Source of the DNA: Pelatocladus maniniholoensis HA4357-MV3
GTDB taxonomy: Bacteria; Cyanobacteriota; Cyanobacteriia; Cyanobacteriales; Nostocaceae
Direction: 5' to 3'
NCBI GenBank assembly: GCA_019359115.1
Contig: JAHHHW010000103.1
Span: forward strand, 1 to 52,911
Length of the DNA: 52,911 bases
Part shown: positions 32,651-40,445 of the stretch, piece after piece
How the letters are laid out: the number at the start of each line of letters is the position of its first letter
Numbering within the stretch: position 1 is the first letter of the stretch
Notes under the pieces: generated by a model
The model's database searches: none
The model's input: the letters and a program-made list of their open reading frames with translations, nothing else
Told to the model about the DNA's origin: nothing
Made by a program: the position numbers and the translations under genes

Positions 32651-34792
32651 CTACACCCTCTTTCCAGACATTCTGGCAAGTCTAGCAGCGATCGCCACTA
32701 ATTCACCTGCTCGAATTGGTTTAGCTACGTGTAATTGGAAACCTGCTGTCATCGCTTCTCTGGAATCATCTTCTCTGGCGTATCCAGTTAGTGCTAAGGC
32801 TGGAATCCTGCCACCTTGTTCTAATTCTATTTCCCTAATTTTACGGATAAGTGTGTAGCCATCTTCGTTTGGCATCCCGATATCGCTCACTAGTATATCT
32901 GGTTTGGATTGTTCAATAACTGCCAACGCCGCACCTGTTGAGCCAACAGCAATAACTTCTGCACCACTCTCTTGCAAAACTGTGCTAATCCATTCTCGTA
33001 CATCCACCTCATCATCTACAACGAGGACGCACAAACCGTCAAGTCTGGGAGGATTGTTTGATGCTACTGCTTGTTCTCCAACTGTTGGCGGCTGTATCTG
33101 GTTATTATTGTTTGTTTGAACATCCTTTAATACAGATAATACAGAGACATCTAAAAGCGGTAGTTTTACTGTAAACGTTGCTCCTTGTCCTATTCCCTGG
33201 CTTTCTGCATCAATAGTACCGCCATGTAATTCTACCAAATGACGCGCGATCGCAAGTCCTAAACCTAACCCTTTATTTGACCTTGTACTTGTACTATCAG
33301 CTTGACGAAAACGCTCAAAAACGTAAGGCAAAAAATCAGGACTAATACCTTTACCTGTGTCACTCACCTGAATTTGGACATGGGGGATCGGGGAAGGTAG
33401 GGGTCCCCTTTGGGGATAAGGGGAAGGTGGGGCCCCTGGAGGGGATAAGGGGTAATGGGGATTGGGAAGAGACTTGTTAAAAAATTCTCCCTTGTCCCCC
33501 TTGTCCCCATGTTCCTTCGACAATCGCACTTCAACTCGTCCCCCGTGGGGTGTAAACTTGATTGCATTGGAAAGTAAATTTAACACAACTTGTTGCAAAC
33601 GTTCTGAGTCACCCCAAATTGACTCTAACGAAGTATCAAGCACCGATTTCAGTTGAATAGCTTGATCATCTGCTGTTGGTTGTACAACTTCTATTGCAGC
33701 TGTAATCACTTCTAATAGATCAACCGAGTCAAAATTCAGTGAAAGATTCCCCTGGACAATACGTGAAATATCTAGTAAGTCTTCAATAAGTTGCATCTGT
33801 AAGTTAGCATTGCGTTCAATTGTCTCAATTGCATCCCTGACTCTGCCCTTATCGAGTCTACCTGTTTGCAACATCCCAACCCATCCCAAGATTGCAGTCA
33901 TGGGAGTGCGTAATTCATGGGAGACAATAGCTAAAAAATCATCCTTGGAACGGTTTGCTGCTTCTGCTTCAGCGCGTGCGGCTTGTTCACGCAATAATAG
34001 CTGATTGCGTTCTTCCTCAGATCGTTTGCGTTCAGTGATGTCTTGCATAATTTTTGAGAAGCCGCGCAGATTTCCGTTTTCATCTCGTAAAGGCGCGATC
34101 GCACAATGCGCCCAGAAATGTGTGCCATCCTTACGAATGTGCCAGCGATTATTCTTAGTAAAACCCTTAGTTGCTGCCTTTGTTAATATTTGCTCAGGTA
34201 ATCCCCGCTCAATCGCATCTGGTGTAAAAATTAGTTGAAAATGCTGACCAATAATTTCTGCTTCCCGATAGCCTAAAATACGTTCTGCTCCAATATTCCA
34301 GCTCACAATCAAACCGTTTGCATCCAGGATAAAAATTGCGTATTCTCTCACACCTTCTACAAACAAACGGTAGCGTTCTTCACTTTGGTGTAGTTTTTCT
34401 TGGCTTTGACGCAAGCGATCGTAATTATGCTGGGCTTCTCGTTCATTAATATTGGCTTGCCGTTGAGCAGAACGTAACATCTGATTTAAGATGCTGATTA
34501 AAAGTGACACAAGCACAAATTGAGCTAGCCCTACTATATTAAAACCAATTACACTCAGAGAATAAACAGGAATTAAAAAGAAATAGGCGCAAGCTAAAGC
34601 GGACAGAAGTGTTGCTAGCAGCCCCAATTCTAAACCGCCATACCAAGAACTGATCATGACAGCAGCAAAAAATAGTGGATAAGCACTTAACTTATGCAGC
34701 AGTTGTAACAATTGTGTAAGTAGTAGTGCGAGTAAAACCGTTAGAATAGGAACGCAATAGCGTTTTAGGCGGAAAAGCATCAATTTTTGCAT
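32651..34792 (-). CDS. Hybrid sensor histidine kinase (DUF4118-PAS-HisKA-HATPase-REC)
   Basis: A 713-residue membrane sensor. A KdpD-like DUF4118 membrane region covers 10-105. A PAS domain lies at about 140-255 (YAIFILDANGLIVSWN, PAC segment ending MQDITERK). HisKA has the phospho-accepting His 292 in SHELRTP. The ATPase domain has the N box with Asn 409 and G boxes at DTGKGI and GLGLGLAIA. The C-terminal receiver has Asp 637 in SDIGMP and Lys 691. About 44 residues (427-470) of low-complexity Pro/Gly/Lys sequence interrupt the ATPase domain before the G1 box; the DNA there is G-rich repeat sequence. The signal sensed is unknown. No ribosome binding site is evident at ATG 34792. Confidence 0.9.
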   Translation of the reverse strand: MQKLMLFRLKRYCVPILTVLLALLLTQLLQLLHKLSAYPLFFAAVMISSWYGGLELGLLATLLSALACAYFFLIPVYSLSVIGFNIVGLAQFVLVSLLISILNQMLRSAQRQANINEREAQHNYDRLRQSQEKLHQSEERYRLFVEGVREYAIFILDANGLIVSWNIGAERILGYREAEIIGQHFQLIFTPDAIERGLPEQILTKAATKGFTKNNRWHIRKDGTHFWAHCAIAPLRDENGNLRGFSKIMQDITERKRSEEERNQLLLREQAARAEAEAANRSKDDFLAIVSHELRTPMTAILGWVGMLQTGRLDKGRVRDAIETIERNANLQMQLIEDLLDISRIVQGNLSLNFDSVDLLEVITAAIEVVQPTADDQAIQLKSVLDTSLESIWGDSERLQQVVLNLLSNAIKFTPHGGRVEVRLSKEHGDKGDKGEFFNKSLPNPHYPLSPPGAPPSPYPQRGPLPSPIPHVQIQVSDTGKGISPDFLPYVFERFRQADSTSTRSNKGLGLGLAIARHLVELHGGTIDAESQGIGQGATFTVKLPLLDVSVLSVLKDVQTNNNNQIQPPTVGEQAVASNNPPRLDGLCVLVVDDEVDVREWISTVLQESGAEVIAVGSTGAALAVIEQSKPDILVSDIGMPNEDGYTLIRKIREIELEQGGRIPALALTGYAREDDSREAMTAGFQLHVAKPIRAGELVAIAARLARMSGKRV

Positions 34793-34987
34793 ATTTATTT
34801 AGTTTTTTAGTTATTCTTATTACAATATTTTTCTAGGTTTTACGGTTGACTAAAAAGCAATAATTTATTTTCTATATTTAAATTAACTTTTTTCTTTTTC
34901 TCAAAACGGCTATTAATATCTAAAAACACGACATATTTTGAACTTGTAGAGTGAAAGTTAGGCTTTACTTAACTGGCAAGGAAAATT

Positions 34988-36796
34988 ATGGCTAAGTTCG
35001 GGCAAGCAGATGGCACTAAAAAGAATCGGATCAATCAATGCCGAGATTGGTTGACTGCTAACTTGGGCATTACTGAAGTCCGTAAAGAACAAATTTACTG
35101 CGATTTGCTGCGATCGGTAACGCTACAGGATATAAATTATTGGCTACAAGTCATTTTTGCAGCAGGTGTTGCCACTTTGGGTTTAGTGATCAATAGCCCC
35201 GCAGTTATTATTGGTGCAATGTTGATTTCTCCTCTGATGGGAACAATTCTTGCCAATGGTTTGGCATTCGCGGCGGGAGATTTAGTTTTAGCAGTACGCG
35301 CCATCATTAACCTTAGCTTAAGCTGTCTGGTTGCCATTACCTTTGCCTTTGTTCTAGTAGGACTTTTACCATTTAAGGAACTAACAGCTGAGATTGCAGC
35401 TCGCACACGCCCCAATGTTCTAGATTTAGTGATCGCGCTATTTTCCGGTGCTTTAGCTGCTGTTGCTACCTGCAAAGAACCGAAAGGGGTTGTAACTTCG
35501 ATTCCAGGAGTCGCAATTGCTGTAGCACTGATGCCACCTTTATGTGTGGTAGGTTATGGAGTTGGTATTGCAGCTACTCTAAACTGGTTAAATGGTTTAC
35601 AAATCGCCCGTGGGGGAGGTTTGCTATTTTTAACCAACCTCGTCGCAATTACTTTAATGGCAATGGTAGTGTTTTTATTGATACGGATTGATACACAATC
35701 TGTGCGTTCAAAAATCCGAGAATGGCATTACCAAGACTCTGAAAGCAGCAGGATTCAATCATTTTTAGAACAGTTTCCAGCATCAAATCGTTTAAAAGCA
35801 ATTGGTAGTCTTCCCAGTCGCTTTATTATGATTTTAATTCCAGTACTAACTCTGCTTTTTCCCCTTAGCCAATCATTGATGCAACTACAGCAAGAAATTA
35901 TTCAAAAACAACAAAATAACCAAATATTAAAAGCAGGAACAGAAATTTGGCGACAGAAATTTGCCAACTTTCCTAACGGCACACCTCGTTCTGATCTTGG
36001 TAACTTTCTGACTCAAGATCGAAATGGTAAGTTAGTAATGCAAATGCGCGTGTTTACCAGTAAACTTTACACACCAGAAGAAAAAAATGAATTTGTGCAA
36101 TTAGTCGCATCTCATCTCAGAAAAAAGCCAGATGATATAGTTCTGCAATTAATTGAAATTCCTACAGCCAACAGTGACATTATCAGTAAATTGGCAGTGA
36201 CAAATATCATCGAACAACAAAGTCAGCCTACACAACCTCCAAGCGTTGCAGAAATACAAATTACTTTTTTGGAAACCACCTCAGCAGCTTTGCAAAATCT
36301 TAGACTTCCACCACCAGCACAGTTATTAGGCTACGAAGTAACAACAAGTCAAATGGAACCACTTGGTATAAATATCACATATCTCAGTGAACGTAGAATT
36401 GATAGAGATGCAAATATTTTATTGACTGAAGATATTGTAAATAGGCTTAATTTTCCGACAGCAAAGGTGAGAATGCAAAGAATTTCTGTTTCCCAAGGGG
36501 TAATAACTTTTGCACCGGATAGTGCAGCTTTACCAACGGCTAGCACAAACTTACTTGATCGAGTCGGACAAATTATGCAACAGCAGCCTACTTTGCATTT
36601 AGAATTAATCACCGATTCCACCGAAGAAAAACCTAATAAATTCATTTCCCAAAGATTTGAAGTGATTCAAAAATACTTAGTTTCTAAATGGCAGATTTCT
36701 GCAAATAAAATTATTAAGACTCAAAGAAAACCAACAGATAAAGAACAACCGCGAAGTGTTAACCTGAGATTAAAAATAGGTAATGAAGAACAATAA
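34988..36796 (+). CDS. DUF389 membrane protein fused to an OmpA-like domain
   Basis: A 602-residue protein. The first roughly 300 residues are a DUF389 (TIGR00341-type) membrane region with six or so spans and the motifs PAVIIGAMLISPLMG and PGVAIAVALMPPLCVVGYG. After a further span and a soluble stretch (about 300-490) comes an OmpA/MotB-like segment (ITFAPDSAALPTASTNLLDR, then VIQKYLVSKWQI and a late NLRLKI), which in that family contacts peptidoglycan. AAGGA precedes ATG 34988 by about 8 bases. DUF389 proteins have no firmly assigned function. The fusion suggests a wall-linked inner-membrane protein, which is an inference. Confidence 0.85.
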   Translation: MAKFGQADGTKKNRINQCRDWLTANLGITEVRKEQIYCDLLRSVTLQDINYWLQVIFAAGVATLGLVINSPAVIIGAMLISPLMGTILANGLAFAAGDLVLAVRAIINLSLSCLVAITFAFVLVGLLPFKELTAEIAARTRPNVLDLVIALFSGALAAVATCKEPKGVVTSIPGVAIAVALMPPLCVVGYGVGIAATLNWLNGLQIARGGGLLFLTNLVAITLMAMVVFLLIRIDTQSVRSKIREWHYQDSESSRIQSFLEQFPASNRLKAIGSLPSRFIMILIPVLTLLFPLSQSLMQLQQEIIQKQQNNQILKAGTEIWRQKFANFPNGTPRSDLGNFLTQDRNGKLVMQMRVFTSKLYTPEEKNEFVQLVASHLRKKPDDIVLQLIEIPTANSDIISKLAVTNIIEQQSQPTQPPSVAEIQITFLETTSAALQNLRLPPPAQLLGYEVTTSQMEPLGINITYLSERRIDRDANILLTEDIVNRLNFPTAKVRMQRISVSQGVITFAPDSAALPTASTNLLDRVGQIMQQQPTLHLELITDSTEEKPNKFISQRFEVIQKYLVSKWQISANKIIKTQRKPTDKEQPRSVNLRLKIGNEEQ

Positions 36797-37011
36797 AGAT
36801 ATTTTCAGACAATTTACAAGAGAGAGGGAATAAAGAACTCTTAATAGGGAACAGAAAACAAAATGCGCGTTGTGAGTCTAAAGAAAAAGACCTGGCGATT
36901 AGAAATCACGGCTACACAAACCAAGTCCGCGCAGGCGGACTAATTCTAGCTTGCGTAGGCAGGCTTTGTCTGTATAGCCCCAGACTTCCAGTCTGCGGAG
37001 ATTTTAAACAT
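36797..37011. other. Intergenic DNA with dispersed palindromic repeats
   Basis: It contains AGTCCGCGCAGGCGGACT at about 36925, a common cyanobacterial palindrome, followed by GTAGGCAGGCTTTGTCTG-type repeat sequence and CAGACTTCCAGTCTG. There is no gene. This is the first part of a 789-base gap otherwise filled by the element at 37012 and the tandem repeat at 37250. Confidence 0.45.
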
Positions 37012-37135
37012 TAGACCTCTTGCAAAAGTCGAATGAACCCCCCTCAATCCCCCCGTGAACGGGGGGAAGATTTAGTTCCCTCCCCGTTTACGGGGAGGGT
37101 TAGGGTGGGGTAAAAATATTTTTGCAAGAGGTCTA
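37012..37135. repeat. 124-bp MITE-like element, TAGACCTCTTGCAAAA ends
   Basis: Perfect 16-bp terminal inverted repeats (37012-37027 and 37120-37135). The interior is built of CCCCGTGAACGGGG- and CTCCCCGTTTACGGGGAG-type hairpins and the string GGGTTAGGGTGGGGTAAAAA. The same interior string is found in the element at 38929-39280, which has different ends. Confidence 0.75.
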
Positions 37136-37249
37136 TTTGGGATACTCCCTGTTTCAATCCCGCGTTTTTAGCTGAAATAATCACTTGTTCTCACAGTTTG
37201 TTTAACTGATTACTGAGAAAAAGAAAGGATTAAGTCAAATTTAGTAAGC

Positions 37250-37444
37250 AAAATGCCTAATTGCTTTCTCAAAATGCCTGATTACTTTCTCATTTCGGTA
37301 GATCACGCAAGTAAAATACCTAATTGCTTTCTCAAAATGCCTGATTACTTTCTCATTTCGGTAGATCACGCAAGTAAAATACCTGATTACTTTCTCATTT
37401 CAGTAGATCACGCAAGTAAAATGCCTGATCGCTTTCTCATTTCG
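37250..37444. repeat. Compound tandem repeat (21-bp and 42-bp modules)
   Basis: Module A (AAAATGCCTAATTGCTTTCT, 21 bases in all) and module B (42 bases, with CCTGATTACTTTCTCATTTC and GTAGATCACGCAAGT) are arranged A-B-A-B-B-B', the last truncated. All module lengths are multiples of 3, leaving a 66-codon frame open on the plus strand. That frame lacks a ribosome binding site and is probably not translated. Confidence 0.8.
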
Positions 37445-37585
37445 ATAATTTAGTAGTAGAGACAGGGAATAGAGAATAAGGAACTGGTAATTTTATATCT
37501 CTACACGAGTTTTCCACTTTTTAAATGTATCTTTAAAGTTGAGTAACCTAACATCTTGTTGCAGCTAAATTTGAGCGAGTAGAAA

Positions 37586-37936
37586 ATGAACATAACAACA
37601 TCTCACAGTACTGCAACTATTGAGCTAAACTCGCTAGCAGATTTAGATCAGGTTGTATCTGAACAGTTCAATTTACCTTTACGTCCATATTCAACAGATA
37701 TTAAGGCTGCTTTTGAGCTAGTTGTCTGTGCTTTGGAAAAGTCTGAGTCTGCTTACTTTGAAATTTATCGTTCTGAGTCGAATGCTTTTCCTGGTCTACC
37801 GTTTGCGGTAAGCTTTGATAAAGAAGAAAGGACTTATGGTAAAACTGCTCCTTTGGCGATTTGTCATGATGCTCTCCATCGCTTGAAAAGAGTAGTTATC
37901 ACAATTCCTGATAGTTATTACTGGAATTTAGATTAA
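37586..37936 (+). CDS. Hypothetical protein
   Basis: A 116-residue soluble protein of unknown family. It has GAGCGAG about 9 bases before ATG 37586. Features are an acidic N terminus (IELNSLADLDQVVSEQF), a helix with a cysteine (AAFELVVCALEKSESAYFEI) and a C terminus ending in aromatic residues (IPDSYYWNLD). No signal peptide or membrane span. It is isolated between repeat-rich regions. Confidence 0.65.
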   Translation: MNITTSHSTATIELNSLADLDQVVSEQFNLPLRPYSTDIKAAFELVVCALEKSESAYFEIYRSESNAFPGLPFAVSFDKEERTYGKTAPLAICHDALHRLKRVVITIPDSYYWNLD

Positions 37937-38054
37937 TAGATTTAATATGCCCTATATAGTAACAAAAAACTAACTTATACCATTTTCATATGAAGATGCA
38001 TAGAAAGAACCCCACCGCCTTCGGCACCTCCCCTTGGTAAGGGGAGGTTGGGAG
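37937..38054. other. Spacer with a GGGG-rich dispersed repeat
   Basis: CCCCACCGCCTTCGGC and CCTCCCCTTGGTAAGGGGAG are hairpin-forming strings related to those at 37070 and 39200. No gene. Together with 38055-38364 it forms a 428-base gap. Confidence 0.4.
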
Positions 38055-38195
38055 CTTTCAAGGGTAGGGGTTTTGTATTCGGTCATTTTTTGACTATTTC
38101 AGCCGATTTAAAAATCCTGAAACAACCAAACCACGTTAAGCAATTGAGAATTTTATCAACTATTTTCGAGATTTTAAAACCCCTACCCTTGAAAG
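38055..38195. repeat. 141-bp element with perfect 20-bp inverted ends
   Basis: CTTTCAAGGGTAGGGGTTTT (38055-38074) and its exact inverse at 38176-38195 flank 101 bases of AT-rich DNA without an ORF. Outside both ends are GGGAGGTTGGGAG-like strings (38042-38054 and 38197-38210), suggesting insertion into, or expansion of, a G-rich repeat. Confidence 0.6.
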
Positions 38196-38364
38196 GAGGT
38201 TGGGAGGGGTTAAAATAATATGCAGCTTCATATTTAATTGGTATTAGATGGTCATTTCTAAAGTAAATATTAATTAGGGTATGTTATGGCTATGTAGGGA
38301 TTGGAGCTTTTGCGAAAGTAGGAATTAGCCGTGACGCACCCTACAATTAAGGAAAAAAATCAAA

Positions 38365-38745
38365 ATGACTGCCAAGCAAATTCTTGTAATTGATGATGAA
38401 GATGACATCCGTAAATTAATTCAAACCTGTCTGGAGATTATGGGAGGTTGGCAAGTATTAACTGCTAAAAGTGGGAGTGAAGGAATATTATTGGCTCAAA
38501 CTGCTCGCCCAGATGCCATTCTTTTAGATGTCATGATGCCAGATATGGATGGTTTGACAACCTTTAAAAATTTACAAGAAAATCCAATTACTAAGCAGAT
38601 TCCTGTGATTCTTTTAACGGCTAAAGGGCGTGTCGCAGAAACACGTCACTTCATTGAATGGGGGGTTACAGGAGTTATTAGTAAACCATTTAATGCTCAA
38701 AAACTTGCTGCTCAAGTGGCAGCAGTGTTAGGTTCAAGTGCATAA
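38365..38745 (+). CDS. Single-domain response regulator (CheY-like)
   Basis: A 126-residue receiver domain with no output domain. The acidic pocket is Asp 10-Asp 11-Glu 12-Asp 13 (IDDEDD). The phosphorylated residue is Asp 55 in ILLDVMMPDMDG, the conserved Thr is in ILLTAK, and Lys 107 is in ISKPF. AAGGA lies about 12 bases upstream of the ATG. Such proteins relay phosphate between kinases or bind partner proteins. No cognate kinase is adjacent; the hybrid kinase at 32651 is 3.6 kb away. Confidence 0.93.
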   Translation: MTAKQILVIDDEDDIRKLIQTCLEIMGGWQVLTAKSGSEGILLAQTARPDAILLDVMMPDMDGLTTFKNLQENPITKQIPVILLTAKGRVAETRHFIEWGVTGVISKPFNAQKLAAQVAAVLGSSA

Positions 38746-38835
38746 TAAATATACATAAAATTATATAAAATTGTTTGCGATTCGACTTGGTGTCTTGGTG
38801 GTGAAAAGAGAATCCTTAATTGAATCATTAAATAC

Positions 38836-38890
38836 CGCACTTGGGTTTTAACCCTTAGCTAATAGCACAAGTCGTCTGAAGACGACTTCA
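38836..38890 (-). repeat. Two-hairpin dispersed repeat, copy D
   Basis: On the minus strand: AAGTCGTCTTCAGACGACTT, linker GTGCTATTAGC, then TAAGGGTTAAAACCCAAG, an imperfect second palindrome. A further half-copy, AGTCTGCTTTAAGCAGACT with GAGCTATAA, lies in the plus orientation at 38901-38929 and abuts the element starting at 38929. Confidence 0.6.
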
Positions 38891-38928
38891 TAAAATCAAG
38901 TAGTCTGCTTTAAGCAGACTTGAGCTAT

Positions 38929-39280
38929 AAGAGGTTGTTTGAAAAGTGATTGGCTGTAATTTTAATTACATTATTACCCCCCTTAATCCCCCCTTATAAA
39001 GCAGGGTGGTTTCATACGAGAAAAGAAAAATATGGAAGTCTGTATTTATCGTTTTGAAGCATAGATTTTTACCCCTCTCCAAACCTCTCCCCTTATTAAG
39101 GGGAGAGGCTTTAAAAGAAGATTTTAATTTTTCTCTGCTTGTATGAAACCACCCTGCTTAATCCCCCCTTATAAAGGGGGGAAACAAGAGAAATCCGGTT
39201 CCCTCCCCTTGTAAAGGGGAGGGTTAGGGTGGGGTAAAAAATATTTGATACATCAATCATGACTTTTCAAACATCCTCTA
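38929..39280. repeat. 352-bp composite element, AGAGGNTGTTTGAAAAGT ends
   Basis: The left end AGAGGTTGTTTGAAAAGT and the right end (inverse of AGAGGATGTTTGAAAAGT) form terminal inverted repeats with one mismatch. The interior is G/C-run-rich and has no ORF. A second inverted-repeat element (39001-39157) is nested inside it, between two copies of an 18-bp sequence. Confidence 0.7.
39001..39157. repeat. 157-bp nested element with perfect 17-bp inverted ends
   Basis: GCAGGGTGGTTTCATAC at 39001-39017 is inverted exactly at 39141-39157. Directly outside are identical copies of TTAATCCCCCCTTATAAA (38983-39000 and 39158-39175), which look like a target duplication. No ORF. Confidence 0.65.
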
Positions 39281-39330
39281 AGACTGCGATTGAAATCGCA
39301 GTCGGTTTTTTGAACATTTGCGATGCTCCC
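39281..39330 (+). repeat. Dispersed palindromic repeat (partner of 31114-31165)
   Basis: ACTGCGATTGAAATCGCAGT followed by CGGTTTTTTGAACATTTGCG. It abuts the end of the element at 38929-39280. A following pair AGACGCG/CGCGTCT near 39384 and 39414 is another common palindrome of these intergenic regions. Confidence 0.55.
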
Positions 39331-39440
39331 AAACTACCCCATACCCAATACAGTTGGTGTTAAGCCCACAATTCCTTGTACCAGACGCGTAGCAAGATCC
39401 CGCAGGGTAATTTCGCGTCTCTACACCCCACTGTTTTTAA

Positions 39441-40202
39441 CTAGTATCTATTAGTATCTATCGGGGAAAATGGTAACATATCAAAGTAGATAAAACCTTC
39501 GAGAATACCTACAGCATAAGGATAATGAGTTAGATAGTGGCGAGAGTGACGTGTGTTGTAATACCACCAAAGAAGTTCAGTTTGAGCATTACCAACGATA
39601 ATTCCTGGTGATGGTAATTGAAATAGACTAATGTCACTTCCAGAACCTCCACAGATAATGGTTGCATCTGGTTGTATTTGCAGCATTTGTTGCAGATAGT
39701 CAGCAGCTTTTCCCTTGCTCCCATTGTGGGGTAAGATGTCAACGTCTCGTCCATTGCTAAAAACAACTTGAGTCTTCAATCCGGCAAATTCTAATAAATC
39801 TCGCAAATCATTGATGATGTCAAGCGATGCATTCATATCCAGATCAAAGCTAAACTTCCAAGGAGCTTGTTCTCTTTCAGGTTTAGGTTTAAGTGCAGAA
39901 AATTGGCTGGCGATCGCCCAAACTGTATCTCGATTCCAGTCTTTTGAAATGTAATTTGCCCAACCTTTATCTAAAATAATACCTTGTTGATAAATTTCAC
40001 TACCCAGACTCGTAATCAAATAATCTGGTTTTAAAAGCTTTGCCTGTGCTATTTGCTCATGGCTAGAAGCATAAGAGTTACTAGTAACATAAACTAAGTA
40101 AATGTGATTGCGTATAGCTTCCAGACGTTGGTTTAAAGCAGCATTAGCTTGCTCGTTTTCAACCAAAGTATGATCTATGTCAATAGCTATAAGCATTTTC
40201 AT
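39441..40202 (-). CDS. HAD phosphatase of the sucrose-phosphate-phosphatase type, altered motif IV
   Basis: A 253-residue cytosolic HAD protein with the layout of sucrose-6-phosphate phosphatase: motif I DIDHTLV (nucleophile Asp 8, acid Asp 10), motif II YVTSNS (Thr 40), SLGSEIY, GRDVDILP, and Lys 163 in SKGKAADYL. Motif IV, normally GDSGND with a metal-binding first Asp, reads GGSGSD here (Gly 186 replaces the Asp; Asp 190 remains). Activity may therefore be reduced or shifted. GGAGG precedes ATG 40202. It lies downstream of the GT4 gene (40932-42374) on the same strand, as expected for a synthase-phosphatase pair. Confidence 0.8.
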   Translation of the reverse strand: MKMLIAIDIDHTLVENEQANAALNQRLEAIRNHIYLVYVTSNSYASSHEQIAQAKLLKPDYLITSLGSEIYQQGIILDKGWANYISKDWNRDTVWAIASQFSALKPKPEREQAPWKFSFDLDMNASLDIINDLRDLLEFAGLKTQVVFSNGRDVDILPHNGSKGKAADYLQQMLQIQPDATIICGGSGSDISLFQLPSPGIIVGNAQTELLWWYYNTRHSRHYLTHYPYAVGILEGFIYFDMLPFSPIDTNRY

Positions 40203-40300
40203 GGTTAAGTTCCTCCGACTTCAAAGTGTTGAGAATAAAATTAAAAAAATACGAATAATTTTATATATTTAAATACAGGGATGTATTATTGTCCCTGTAT

Positions 40301-40391
40301 TAAGCTGATGTGCATTTAAACTAGGATTTTTGAGAGCTATACTGCTTACTGTGTCGAGATTGCTCGCTCGATTTAAATGCTGAACAGCTTA
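40301..40391 (-). repeat. 91-bp MITE-like element, copy 2
   Basis: By direct reading, the reverse complement of this stretch is identical to 23297-23387 at all 91 positions. It begins and ends with TA, the likely target duplication. A TACAGGGA..TCCCTGTA hairpin lies just to its left (40274-40299). Confidence 0.8.
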
Positions 40392-40445
40392 ATATGATTT
40401 GATTAATCTTTACAACCAAGCAGCAAGAGGATTTAAAAATATTAG

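Noticed and set aside
37250-37444. CRISPR-like regular spacing
   Set aside because: Both modules recur unchanged; there are no unique spacers.
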